Below, piece after piece: positions 50,642-58,739 of a stretch of 64,000 nt of DNA (the first letter of the stretch is position 1; every line of letters begins with the position of its first letter). Below the pieces are notes generated by a model. It made no database searches. It worked only from the letters and a program-made list of their open reading frames with translations, and was not told the origin of the DNA. The stretch spans positions 6,808 through 70,807 of the forward strand of contig JAVBOM010000012.1 of the NCBI GenBank assembly GCA_031550535.1. The letters are read 5' to 3'. Origin of the DNA: Avichristensenella sp031550535. Lineage in GTDB: Bacteria > Bacillota > Clostridia > Christensenellales > Aristaeellaceae. The translations under genes were made by a program, and so were the position numbers.

Positions 50642-52033
50642 ATGCAAAACAGACTGCTTCAGCAGATACCGAAGATGGACGATCTGCTTGCCTGGCCGGA
50701 AATCGCGCCGGTGCTGGACGCTTACGGATACGCGGAGGCACTCGCGGCCGCGCGCGGCGCGCTAGACGATCTTCGCGCGGCGATCCTGCGCGGAGAGCTT
50801 GCCGCACTGCCCACGCGGGAACCGCTCGCCACGCTAGTCATGAACCGCGCACGGCGGGCGGCCATCCCGTCCCTGCGCCGCGTCATCAACGCCACGGGCG
50901 TGCTACTGCACACAAACCTGGGCCGCGCGCCGCTCGCGGAATGCGCGGCACAGCGCGCGGCTGAGGTAGCGCGCGGCTACTCGACGCTGGAATACAGAGT
51001 GGCGGACGGCGCGCGCGGCAGCCGCCACACGCATGTCGCGCGCCTGCTGTGCGATCTGACGGGCGCGGAGGACGCGATGGTCGTCAACAACAACGCGGCG
51101 GCGGTGCTGCTGATGCTCTCCGCCCTGGCGCATGGCCGCGAGGTGGTCGTTTCCCGGGGCGAGCTGGTGGAGATCGGCGGCTCGTTCCGCATCCCGGACA
51201 TCATGGCGCTGTCCGGCGCGATCCTGCGCGAGGTGGGCACCACGAACCGCACACACGCGGCGGATTACGCCGACGCCATCGGCGAGGCCACCGGCGCGCT
51301 GATGAAGGCGCACACCAGCAACTACAGGATTATCGGCTTCACGCACGAGGTGGAGCTGGACGCGCTGGTCGCGCTCGGGCGGGAAAAGGGTTTGCCCGTG
51401 CTGTACGACCTGGGCGGCGGGTATCTGCTGCCCATGGAGGGCTTCCCCGCGCCGGAGGAACCGTGCGTGGCCGACTGCGTGCGAACGGGCGTGGATGTCC
51501 TGTGCTTCAGCGGCGACAAGCTGCTCGGCGGGCCGCAGGCGGGCATCCTGCTGGGCAGCCGGCAGCACATCGCGCGGCTGAAAAAGCACCCGCTCGCCCG
51601 CGCGCTCCGCGTGGACAAAATGACCCTGGCGGCGCTGGAGGCCACGCTCGCGCTGTACCGCGACCCGAGCCGCGCTACGCAAGAAATTCCCGTGCTGCGC
51701 ATGATGAAGGAGACGCCCGAAGCCTTGCGGGAGAAGGCGTCCCGGCTCGCGGTGCGGCTCGGTTTTCTGTCCCCCGCGCCCGCTGTCGTGGAGGAGGCCG
51801 GGCAGATCGGCGGCGGCACGGCGCCCGGCGTGGCGCTTCCGTCGGTCGCGGTCGCCATTGCCCCGGCAGCGCGCGGCGCGGACTGGCTGGAAGCGCGGCT
51901 GCGCGGGCATGAGCCGCCGATCATCGCGCGCATCGCCCGGGACCGGCTCCTGCTGGATGTGCGGACGCTGGACGAGGCGGACTTTGACGAAATCGCGGCG
52001 TGCCTGCGCGCCGCCCGGGAGGCGGACGCATGA
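50642..52033 (+). CDS. selA: L-seryl-tRNA(Sec) selenium transferase SelA
   Basis: 463 residues, normal length. The PLP lysine lies in CFSGDKLLGGPQAG (Lys293), preceded by LYDLGGGYLLPMEG, and the N-terminal block RVINATGVLLHTNLGRAPL is the family signature. It converts seryl-tRNA(Sec) to selenocysteyl-tRNA using selenophosphate from SelD. ATG 50642 follows GAGGG. Divergent from the grd operon it serves. Confidence 0.95.
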   Translation: MQNRLLQQIPKMDDLLAWPEIAPVLDAYGYAEALAAARGALDDLRAAILRGELAALPTREPLATLVMNRARRAAIPSLRRVINATGVLLHTNLGRAPLAECAAQRAAEVARGYSTLEYRVADGARGSRHTHVARLLCDLTGAEDAMVVNNNAAAVLLMLSALAHGREVVVSRGELVEIGGSFRIPDIMALSGAILREVGTTNRTHAADYADAIGEATGALMKAHTSNYRIIGFTHEVELDALVALGREKGLPVLYDLGGGYLLPMEGFPAPEEPCVADCVRTGVDVLCFSGDKLLGGPQAGILLGSRQHIARLKKHPLARALRVDKMTLAALEATLALYRDPSRATQEIPVLRMMKETPEALREKASRLAVRLGFLSPAPAVVEEAGQIGGGTAPGVALPSVAVAIAPAARGADWLEARLRGHEPPIIARIARDRLLLDVRTLDEADFDEIAACLRAAREADA

Positions 52034-53934
52034 AGAACACAATCATCGGCACGGCGGGGCACGTCGACCACGGCAAGACGCTCCTCATCAAGGCGCTGAC
52101 CGGCATGGAGACGGACCGCCTGAAGGAAGAAAAAAAGCGCGGCATCACCATCGATCTGGGCTTTGCGTGGCTCACCATGCCGGACGGCGAGCGCGTGGGC
52201 ATCGTGGACGTGCCGGGGCACGAGCGCTTCGTCAAGAACATGCTGTCCGGCGCGGGCGGCATCAACCTGGCGCTGCTCGTGGTCGCGGCGGACGACGGTG
52301 TGATGCCGCAGACGCGCGAGCACCTGGACATCCTCTCCCTGTTGGACATCCGCGACGGGATCATCGTCATCACCAAGGCGGATCTGGTCGAGGAGGAATG
52401 GGTCGAGATCGTCAAAGACGACATCAGCAAGGCGGTCGCGGGCACCTTTTTGGAGCGCGCGCCGATGATGGCCGTGTCCGCCTACACCGGGCAGGGCATT
52501 GACGAACTGCGCACGCTGATCTTCGGGAAGGCGCAGGCGGCGGCCAACCAGAACCTGGCTCGCCCGTTCCGCATCCCGCTGGACCGCGTGTTCTCCGTGG
52601 AGGGCTTCGGGACGGTCGTCACGGGGACGCTGATCGAGGGGTCGTTGTCCGAGGGGGACGAGGTCGAGGTGTATCCGTCCGGCCTGCGCAGCCGGGTGCG
52701 GAATTTGCAGGTGCACTCCCAAGATGTCGAAACCGCGTGGGCGGGCCAGCGCGTGGCGGTCAACCTGGCCGGCATCAAGCGGGACGAGGTGTCGCGCGGC
52801 GACACGATCGCGGCCCCGGGATCCATGCGGAACACGCTGATGCTGGACGTGAAGGTGCGCGCGCTGCCGGACGGCAAACGGACGCTTCGGACCGGCTCGC
52901 GGCTGCACTTCTACCATGGCGCGCGGGATGCGCTGTGCAAGCTCGTGCTGCTCGGCTGCGACACGCTGGAGCCGGGCCAGGAGGCGTACGCGCAGCTCCG
53001 CTTCAGCGAGGAAATCGCGGCCAAGAAGGGCGACCGGTTCATCCTTCGGTTCTACTCCCCCATTGAGACCGTGGGCGGCGGTGTTGTGCTCGATTCCTCG
53101 CCCGAAAAGCACCGCCGCAGCGACGAACGGGTGCGGGACGCGCTCGGCGTGCGCGAGCTCGGCTCGGCGTCGGAGACGCTGCTGCAGGCGATTCTGGACG
53201 CGTCGCCGAAGTTCACGCAGCTTGCCGAGGTGCAGAAGGTGTCGGGCATGGACGCCGATACGTTCAAGGCGGAACTGGATTCGCTCATCGCGGACGGCAA
53301 CGTCCTCCGCCTGTCGGCCAAGACGGCCATCGCGGCGGACTTCAAGGACACGCTGGGCCGGAGGCTCTCCAAGATCCTGCGCGATTACCACGCCGCGAAC
53401 CCCCTACAAGCGGGCATGCGGCGCGACGAGCTGCGCGGCCGCCTGATGCCGGGCCGGGAAATATCGCTGGCGGACAAAATGCTGGCGCTGTACGAGCAGG
53501 ACGGCCTGATTGTATCCGCCGGCCCGAAAGTCTCACTGCATGATTTCCGGGTTACGTACAGCGAGGGCGACCAGAGGGTGCGGGACGCGATCGAGGCGCA
53601 GTTCCTGGCGGCCGAGTTCACGCCGCCTTCGCCGGACGAGCTGTTCGCCCTGCACCCCAAGGAAAAGGCGGCGGCCAAGCGTGTGTTTGACGCGCTGATG
53701 GACACAGGCGTGCTGATGATGGTCGCGCCGCAGATGGTGTTCCGCGCGGACACGGTGGACAAGGCCTGGGCAATGGTCGCGGCGTTCATAGCGGAGAACG
53801 GGCAGATCACGCTGGCGCAGTTCCGCGACATGATCGGCGCGTCGCGCAAGTACGCGCTGGCGCTGCTGGAGTATTTCGACAAGCAGAGCCGCACGCGGAT
53901 GGAAGGCGACGCGCGCGTACTTGTCAAGAAATAA
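52030..53934 (+). CDS. selB: Selenocysteine-specific elongation factor SelB
   Basis: 634 residues from ATG 52030, overlapping the selA stop (ATGA). GTPase motifs IIGTAGHVDHGKT, KRGITIDLGFAW, DVPGHERFVKNM and ITKAD, followed by EF-Tu-like domains II/III and a long C-terminal part with winged helices (about 380-634) that bind SECIS hairpins. It delivers Sec-tRNA to the UGA codons of grdA, grdB and selD in this window. Confidence 0.95.
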   Translation: MKNTIIGTAGHVDHGKTLLIKALTGMETDRLKEEKKRGITIDLGFAWLTMPDGERVGIVDVPGHERFVKNMLSGAGGINLALLVVAADDGVMPQTREHLDILSLLDIRDGIIVITKADLVEEEWVEIVKDDISKAVAGTFLERAPMMAVSAYTGQGIDELRTLIFGKAQAAANQNLARPFRIPLDRVFSVEGFGTVVTGTLIEGSLSEGDEVEVYPSGLRSRVRNLQVHSQDVETAWAGQRVAVNLAGIKRDEVSRGDTIAAPGSMRNTLMLDVKVRALPDGKRTLRTGSRLHFYHGARDALCKLVLLGCDTLEPGQEAYAQLRFSEEIAAKKGDRFILRFYSPIETVGGGVVLDSSPEKHRRSDERVRDALGVRELGSASETLLQAILDASPKFTQLAEVQKVSGMDADTFKAELDSLIADGNVLRLSAKTAIAADFKDTLGRRLSKILRDYHAANPLQAGMRRDELRGRLMPGREISLADKMLALYEQDGLIVSAGPKVSLHDFRVTYSEGDQRVRDAIEAQFLAAEFTPPSPDELFALHPKEKAAAKRVFDALMDTGVLMMVAPQMVFRADTVDKAWAMVAAFIAENGQITLAQFRDMIGASRKYALALLEYFDKQSRTRMEGDARVLVKK

Positions 53935-53976
53935 ATCGTGTGGTATGATGTTTTCCGCGCTAAGCGCATGGAACAT

Positions 53977-54073
53977 GGGAGTAGATGGGTGACTGGTGTG
54001 CCCTCTGGTCTTCAAAACCAGTATGAGTGGTTAACCCTGCTCGGGTGGGTTCGATTCCCACATGCTCCCGCCA
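53977..54073 (+). tRNA. selC: tRNA-Sec (anticodon UCA)
   Basis: 97 bases including the encoded GCCA. Acceptor GGGAGTAG against ATGCTCCC (one G-U, last pair mismatched), anticodon arm CTGGT CTTCAAA ACCAG with TCA at 54012-54014, long variable arm (about 54021-54043), T arm GTGGG TTCGATT CCCAC. Lies 43 bases after selB, giving selA-selB-selC order. Confidence 0.93.
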
Positions 54074-54077
54074 AGCG

Positions 54078-54140
54078 GTAGGGATTTCTGGCGAAATCCC
54101 TCTATGGCGTCCGATTCATCGAATCAGCGCCGCCAATGAC
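54078..54140 (-). repeat. Dispersed two-hairpin repeat, copy D (next to tRNA-Sec)
   Basis: Starts five bases after the tRNA 3' end. GGGATTTCTGGCGAAATCCC is the second hairpin and TCCGATTCATCGAATCAGCG the first palindrome, inverted relative to copy A. Confidence 0.85.
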
Positions 54141-54643
54141 AGGGCCGCCTTTTAGGCGGCCCACTTTTTTGCCCATATCGGCACTTCGTATGCATGCCAT
54201 ATTGATATACGGTGGACGGTATACTGATGCGCTGCCAAAAGTACGCGTGGCGCTGGCCGGCGCTCTGGCTGGCCCGCGTGCGCAAGCGCAAAAACAAATG
54301 TGAATGTGTGTGAACATTCTATCAATATTTCAACAGATGTTTGTGCATATAACTCAATGCAAATCGCAACAAAATGGCGCTCCTGTATAGAAGCGTTTTA
54401 AATATTTCCCTGCGACCTTCACAAGTTCAGGCACTCGCTTTTGCTGTTGACTTCCTCCTTCAGGAGTGATACCATGCAATCAATAGCCACTCCAGCACGA
54501 ATATAGACTCGGGAGGGATGCATAAAAAATACACATCGCTTCTTTGTTCCCATATCTCTATGTGAACTGCAAGACCTGTCGGACGTACCCGGTCCTCTTG
54601 ACTCGCCAGACGACCCACATCGACAATTTTGGAGGGCTAACAA
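54141..54643 (+). promoter_or_regulatory. Leader region of the first dipeptidase gene with promoter at 54447-54475
   Basis: A GGCGGCC-type hairpin at 54146-54162 (GGGCCGCC TTTTA GGCGGCCC-like, followed by ACTTTTTTG) probably terminates selA-selB-selC. The promoter is TTGACT (54447-54452), 17 bases, TACCAT (54470-54475). Its surroundings (GCTGTTGACTTCCTC, CAG.AGTGATA) recur before the second dipeptidase gene. Further on, GATGCATAAAAA (54517-54528) is also shared by both leaders. Confidence 0.7.
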
Positions 54644-56314
54644 ATGGGACGCAAAATGGGACATACCCGGATTCTTGGATTTTTGAGTTTTGTGCTGGTG
54701 CTTGTGATGCTGGCACCTACCGCGTTTGCGTGCACGCCAATGGCGGCAGGCAAGGATGCCACGGTGGATGGATCCGTCATCGTCGCGCACACCTGCGACG
54801 GCTGGTATGACAACCGGATTCAGATCATCCCCGGCGGCGAGTATCCGGAAGGCACCATGGTCGATGTTTTCACCGATCCGTGCATCGATACCCGTCCGAA
54901 CCGTCCGCAGGTATGGGCGGGCCAGATTCCCCAGGCGGCGAAAACATACACCTATTTCCACATCGGCTACCCCTTCATGAACGAAAAGAACATCATCATC
55001 GGTGAGCATACGTGGAGCGGACGGCAGGAAGTATACAGCCAAAATGGTCTGCTCTACATCGCGAACCTTGAAATCTTTGGTCTGCAGCGTGGCGCGACGG
55101 CCAAAGAGACCGTGCAGATCATGGGCGAGCTTGCCGAGACGTACGGCTACGGCGACGGCGGCGAGTGCCTCCTGGTCGGCGACCCCAACGAAGTGTGGGT
55201 GTTCGAGGTTGCCGGTGCCGGCCCGCTGTGGACGGCCGATAGCGGCAAGCCGGGCGCGCACTGGGTTGCCAGGCGCCTGGCGGACGACGAGTTCTTCGTG
55301 GGCGCGAACCGGGCCCGCATGGGCGTCATCGATTTCGAGGACACGGAGAACTACATGTGGTCCACGGACATCACGGAATTCCCGAAGGAAATGGGTTGGT
55401 GGGAAGAGGGCACCCCGTTCCACTACGCCAACATCTTTGGACCCGGCTCGGCCGGCAACTTCAACGGCGCTCGCCGCGAATGGCGCGCGTTCACGACAGT
55501 GGCCCCCTCGCAGGAGTTCCCCCTCATCGACGCGACCGAGCAGTACCCCTGGTCCGTGAAGCCCGATGAGAAGATCAGCATCCAGACGATCATGGATCTG
55601 TACAGCGATCACCTGGAAGGCACCATCTACGACAAAACGACCGATCTCGCCTCGGGCCCGTTCGGCACGCCGAACCGCGCGACCGTCGTCGGAGATCAGC
55701 GGCCGGAAGGCAGAACCGCTTGGGAGCGCACCATCAACACGCCCGGCTGCTCGTACAGCTTCGTGGCGCAGACCCGTAACTGGCTGCCTTCGGAGGTTGC
55801 GACCGTGCTGTGGTTTGGCGAGGACTCGGCGGATACCACCGTCTACGTACCGATCTACAGCAGCGTTACCAAGATCCCCAAGCCGTGGACGCAGACAATC
55901 CGGCACGAGTTTGACCGCAACAGCGCGTGGTGGGCGTTCAACCTGGTGAACAACTGGGCGAACCTCCGCTGGGACGCGATGTACGCCGAAATTCGCGAGA
56001 AGAAGGCCAGCTATGAGGACGTCTTCTTTGCTGACCAAGAGGCGATCGAGGCGGAAGCCGTTGCGCTCGTCAAAGAGGATCCCGCCAAGGCCGTGGAGTT
56101 CCTCACCAAGTACACGTATGACAACATGGACAAGGTGGAGAAGGAATGGTGGGATTTCGCGTATCATCTGATCGGCAAGTACTATGACTTTGGCGTGATC
56201 AACGATCAGGGCGCCATGACCTCCCCGCCGTACAAGAACACGGAATGGATTGAAGCCGTGGACTTTGGCGGAACGGTCTATCGCGACAAGGTAACGCTCT
56301 ACGGAGAAGAGTAA
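54644..56314 (+). CDS. Secreted C69-family dipeptidase, copy 1
   Basis: 556 residues from ATG 54644 (TTGGAGGGC upstream). Signal peptide to about residue 29; cleavage at AFA then Cys30 of CTPMAAGKDATVDGSVIVAH would leave the catalytic nucleophile Cys at the new N-terminus, as required for Ntn hydrolases. Family blocks: THTCDGWYDNRI, YTYFHIGYPFMNEKNI, EHTWSGRQEVY, YGYGDGGECLLVGDPNEVWV. C69 enzymes cut dipeptides with broad specificity. Located beside sel and grd genes, it likely releases amino acids (perhaps glycine-containing dipeptides) outside the cell for Stickland-type fermentation (inference). Confidence 0.9.
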   Translation: MGRKMGHTRILGFLSFVLVLVMLAPTAFACTPMAAGKDATVDGSVIVAHTCDGWYDNRIQIIPGGEYPEGTMVDVFTDPCIDTRPNRPQVWAGQIPQAAKTYTYFHIGYPFMNEKNIIIGEHTWSGRQEVYSQNGLLYIANLEIFGLQRGATAKETVQIMGELAETYGYGDGGECLLVGDPNEVWVFEVAGAGPLWTADSGKPGAHWVARRLADDEFFVGANRARMGVIDFEDTENYMWSTDITEFPKEMGWWEEGTPFHYANIFGPGSAGNFNGARREWRAFTTVAPSQEFPLIDATEQYPWSVKPDEKISIQTIMDLYSDHLEGTIYDKTTDLASGPFGTPNRATVVGDQRPEGRTAWERTINTPGCSYSFVAQTRNWLPSEVATVLWFGEDSADTTVYVPIYSSVTKIPKPWTQTIRHEFDRNSAWWAFNLVNNWANLRWDAMYAEIREKKASYEDVFFADQEAIEAEAVALVKEDPAKAVEFLTKYTYDNMDKVEKEWWDFAYHLIGKYYDFGVINDQGAMTSPPYKNTEWIEAVDFGGTVYRDKVTLYGEE

Positions 56315-56329
56315 AGCAATACAACCAGG

Positions 56330-56358
56330 GCAAGCCGCGGTGCATTTCCGCGGCTTGC
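56330..56358 (+). promoter_or_regulatory. Intercistronic hairpin, module copy 1
   Basis: GCAAGCCGCGG and CCGCGGCTTGC pair perfectly over 11 bases. No T run follows, so it is more likely an mRNA stability or expression-ratio element than a full terminator. The equivalent hairpin in copy 2 shows a compensated A-U to G-C change. Confidence 0.7.
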
Positions 56359-56381
56359 ATCTTCCGTGCAGGAGGGATTCC

Positions 56382-56933
56382 ATGAGGAAAGCAGTCATTG
56401 CGGTATTGTCACTCGCGCTTATTTTCGCCGTCACGGCCGTGGCCGAGACAGCGGTGGAAGCGCCGGTGTTTGAAGGTCCCTATATTGTAACCACCTGCGG
56501 GCAGAGCCCCGGCGCGGTCATGGTGAGCATGGTCGCCAAACAGGCGGGCTTTGAATCGAGCTATGTCAATGAACTGACTGCGGACGACCTGAGCCCCGAT
56601 GTCAAAACGCTGATCATCACCACGGGCACAAGCATGAAGGGCATGGGCGCGGCCGGCACGGATGTAGATGACGAGATCGTCCGGTGCGTGAAGCTGATCG
56701 AAGCGGCGAAGGAAGCCGGAATCGTGATTATCGGCGCGCACGTGGAGGGCATGGCCCGCCGCACGGATAGCTCGGACGAAGCGTCGATCAACGCGGTGAT
56801 GGAGTTGGCGGACGTGATCCTCGTCATCGAGGAAAGCGACAACGACGGGTTCTTCACGAAGTACGCCGAGGAGCACGGGAAGCCGTTGCTGAAGGTCAAG
56901 GACGCGATGGGCATCGGCGAGGTGTTGCAGTAA
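56382..56933 (+). CDS. Secreted DUF6305-like protein, copy 1
   Basis: 183 residues from ATG 56382 (GGAGGGA upstream). Signal peptide MRKAVIAVLSLALIFAVTAV, cleavage near AVA. The mature domain is Rossmann-like, with TTCGQSPGAVMVSMVAKQAG, LIITTGTSMKGMGAAGTDVD, IGAHVEGMARRTDSSDEASI and a C-terminal KVKDAMGIGEVLQ. I associate this with the DUF6305 family of secreted proteins without known function; conserved Gly-rich loops suggest ligand binding. It follows the dipeptidase gene in both copies of the module. Confidence 0.75.
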   Translation: MRKAVIAVLSLALIFAVTAVAETAVEAPVFEGPYIVTTCGQSPGAVMVSMVAKQAGFESSYVNELTADDLSPDVKTLIITTGTSMKGMGAAGTDVDDEIVRCVKLIEAAKEAGIVIIGAHVEGMARRTDSSDEASINAVMELADVILVIEESDNDGFFTKYAEEHGKPLLKVKDAMGIGEVLQ

Positions 56934-56940
56934 AGAAATC

Positions 56941-56966
56941 CGGCAGCCATTTTACAGTGGCTGCCG
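56941..56966. terminator. Hairpin between convergent DUF6305-like gene and selD
   Basis: CGGCAGCCA (56941-56949) and TGGCTGCCG (56958-56966) pair perfectly; flanking T content is modest on both strands. Confidence 0.6.
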
Positions 56967-56988
56967 GGGATAGGGTCATCGGCTATTT

Positions 56989-58020
56989 TCAAAGCACACG
57001 CACGGCAGGGCCTTCCCGCGCCGTCACCCGGCCCACGGCCGCCGTACCCGGGCATGCGGCCTTCAGCCGCGCGAGCAGGGCGTCCGCGTCCTTCTCCCCC
57101 ACCGCGAGCAGAAGCCCGCCCGAGGTCTGCGGGTCAAAGCAGATGTCCTGCACCGGCAGCGGCACGCGGTTATCCATCGTAACCCGCGAATCAAAGTACT
57201 CCCTGTTCCTGTACGTTCCCCCGGGCACGATGCCCATCACCGCCAGATCCCGCGCGTGCGGCAGCAGTGGCAGTGCCTGGGCGTACAGTTCGATGCCCAC
57301 GCCGCTGCCCTCGGCCATCTCGCAGGCGTGACCCGCGAGGCCAAAGCCCGTGATGTCCGTGCAGGCGTGGATGTCCGCGCCGATCGCGGCATCGCGCGCG
57401 ACCTTGTTCAGCGCCGTCATGGCCGCGACCGTGGGCGCGAACTGTGCCTCGGTCAGCAGATCCGCCTTGACGGCGGTGTTGATGATGCCGCTCCCGAGCG
57501 GCTTTGTCAGGATCAGCACGTCGCCCTCCCGCGCCGTCGCGTTGGACCAGACTGCGGACGGGTGGATGAACCCGCTGACGCACAGCCCGTACTTCGGCTC
57601 CTCATCCTCGATGGAATGGCCGCCCGCGATGATCGCGCCGGCCTCGATCACCTTGCTTGCGCCGCCCTGGAGGATCGCCTCCATGATGTCCTGCGGGAGG
57701 CAGCTTGGGAAGCACAGGAGGTTCAGCGCAAGCGTTGGCTCGCCTCCCATGGCGTAGATGTCCGACAGCGCGTTCGCGGCGGCCACCTGGCCGAACGTAA
57801 ACGGATCGTCCACCATGGGCGGAAAGAAATCGACCGTCTGAATGATCGCAAGGTCGTCGCGGAGCTTGTACACGCACGCGTCGTCGCTCGTGTCAAAGCC
57901 GACGAGCAGCTTATCGTCGAAAAACTTCGGCAATTTGCCGACCACCGCCGATAGGACGCCCGGTCCCAGCTTGGCGGCTCAACCGGCGCTCTTGGTCATC
58001 TGGGTCAACCGTACCTTCAT
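56989..58020 (-). CDS. selD: Selenide water dikinase SelD, itself a selenoprotein (Sec14)
   Basis: 343 residues when read from ATG 58020 through TGA 57981-57979 as Sec at codon 14: MKVRLTQMTKSAG-U-AAKLG. This is the catalytic Cys/Sec position of SelD, followed by the usual Lys. The body (DDACVYKL, DFFPPMVDDPFTFGQVAAAN, ALSDIYAMGGEPTLALNLL) is full length. A message hairpin GGGAC CGGGC GTCC lies shortly after the UGA. SelD makes selenophosphate from selenide and ATP for SelA. Lies opposite to the two flanking dipeptidase modules. Confidence 0.95.
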
Positions 58021-58050
58021 CGCGCGCACCCCTTTCTGCGGGTAAGATTC

Positions 58051-58124
58051 CATGACAGCGGCGCTGTTTCGGAGAATCGGACGCCACGGACGCCATAAAG
58101 GGATTTCGACAGAAATCCCTACCT
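58051..58124 (+). repeat. Dispersed two-hairpin repeat, copy E (upstream of selD)
   Basis: GCGGCGCTGTTTCGGAGAAT then CGGACGCC, an extra CACGGACGCC segment, and GGGATTTCGACAGAAATCCC. Confidence 0.8.
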
Positions 58125-58739
58125 CAGAGGCCATTATACCGGCGCTGCGCCGAAAACACAAGCGGCCGGTGAACACATACCGCTTTCAAAAAGGATTTTC
58201 TGGGGCGAGTTGGGCAGAGTTCCTTTATAGAACATCATTTTATGCAGAAAAACAGGTGCCATTTTTCGTTTTTTTCCATAACTATGCACTCACCACAACT
58301 ATAACGCTGCGAGTACGTGCGATCCATGCGAAATACACACTGCGAAGACTTTCGGTGTTTTTACATATATATCAGTTTTTATGTTCTTACTGCATTGGTT
58401 ATTTATTTCCATTTTGGCGTTTTGCATATTTTTTCAGCAATTATTCGACGCTCTTACTTATTACTTGTGTCCCCGCTATTCAGCCGTTTGCTCCTCTCGT
58501 GGTACGCCAAATCGCTGTTGACTTCCTCTGCCAGCAGTGATAATATTAACCTGACAGGTCCGAATGTTGCAATAAACGCTTGAGAGGTGATGCATAAAAA
58601 CACGCGGCAGGTTGCCTACGGTCTTCTCTTTTTTCGTTGGAACCCCTACCACGAGAGCGGCGCGGATTTGAAAATCAGGCGCCATTAGGGGGGATTTCGA
58701 CAGAAATCCCTACCGTCAGACCACACAGGAGGACTGCAA
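58125..58739 (+). promoter_or_regulatory. Leader region of the second dipeptidase gene with promoter at 58518-58546
   Basis: About 600 bases without a gene. 58140-58500 is A/T-richer with no open frame that has an SD. Promoter TTGACT (58518-58523), 17 bases, TAATAT (58541-58546), sharing its flanks with copy 1. GATGCATAAAAA recurs at 58589-58600. A copy of the dispersed repeat (58649-58714) follows directly upstream of the SD. Confidence 0.7.
58649..58714 (+). repeat. Dispersed two-hairpin repeat, copy F
   Basis: GGCGCGGATTTGAAAATCAG then GCGCC and GGGATTTCGACAGAAATCCC, in the 5' leader of the second dipeptidase gene, ending 26 bases before its ATG. Confidence 0.85.

Noticed and set aside
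51322..53391. Long minus-strand open frame opposite selA and selB
   Set aside because: Mirror frame of two unmistakable genes with ATGA overlap; the product has no domain.
54518..54565. Short open frame starting MHKKY in the leader of the first dipeptidase gene, similar start in the second leader
   Set aside because: The SD lies only about one to two bases from the ATG, and the peptides diverge after three residues; the shared GATGCATAAAAA is kept as a leader motif but not called a peptide.
54419..56434. Long minus-strand open frame opposite the first dipeptidase gene (and a similar one opposite the second, 58803-60470)
   Set aside because: No SD, low-complexity Arg/Ala/Val-rich product, and the plus strand has a clear enzyme with signal peptide; these are mirror frames caused by GC-rich codon use.
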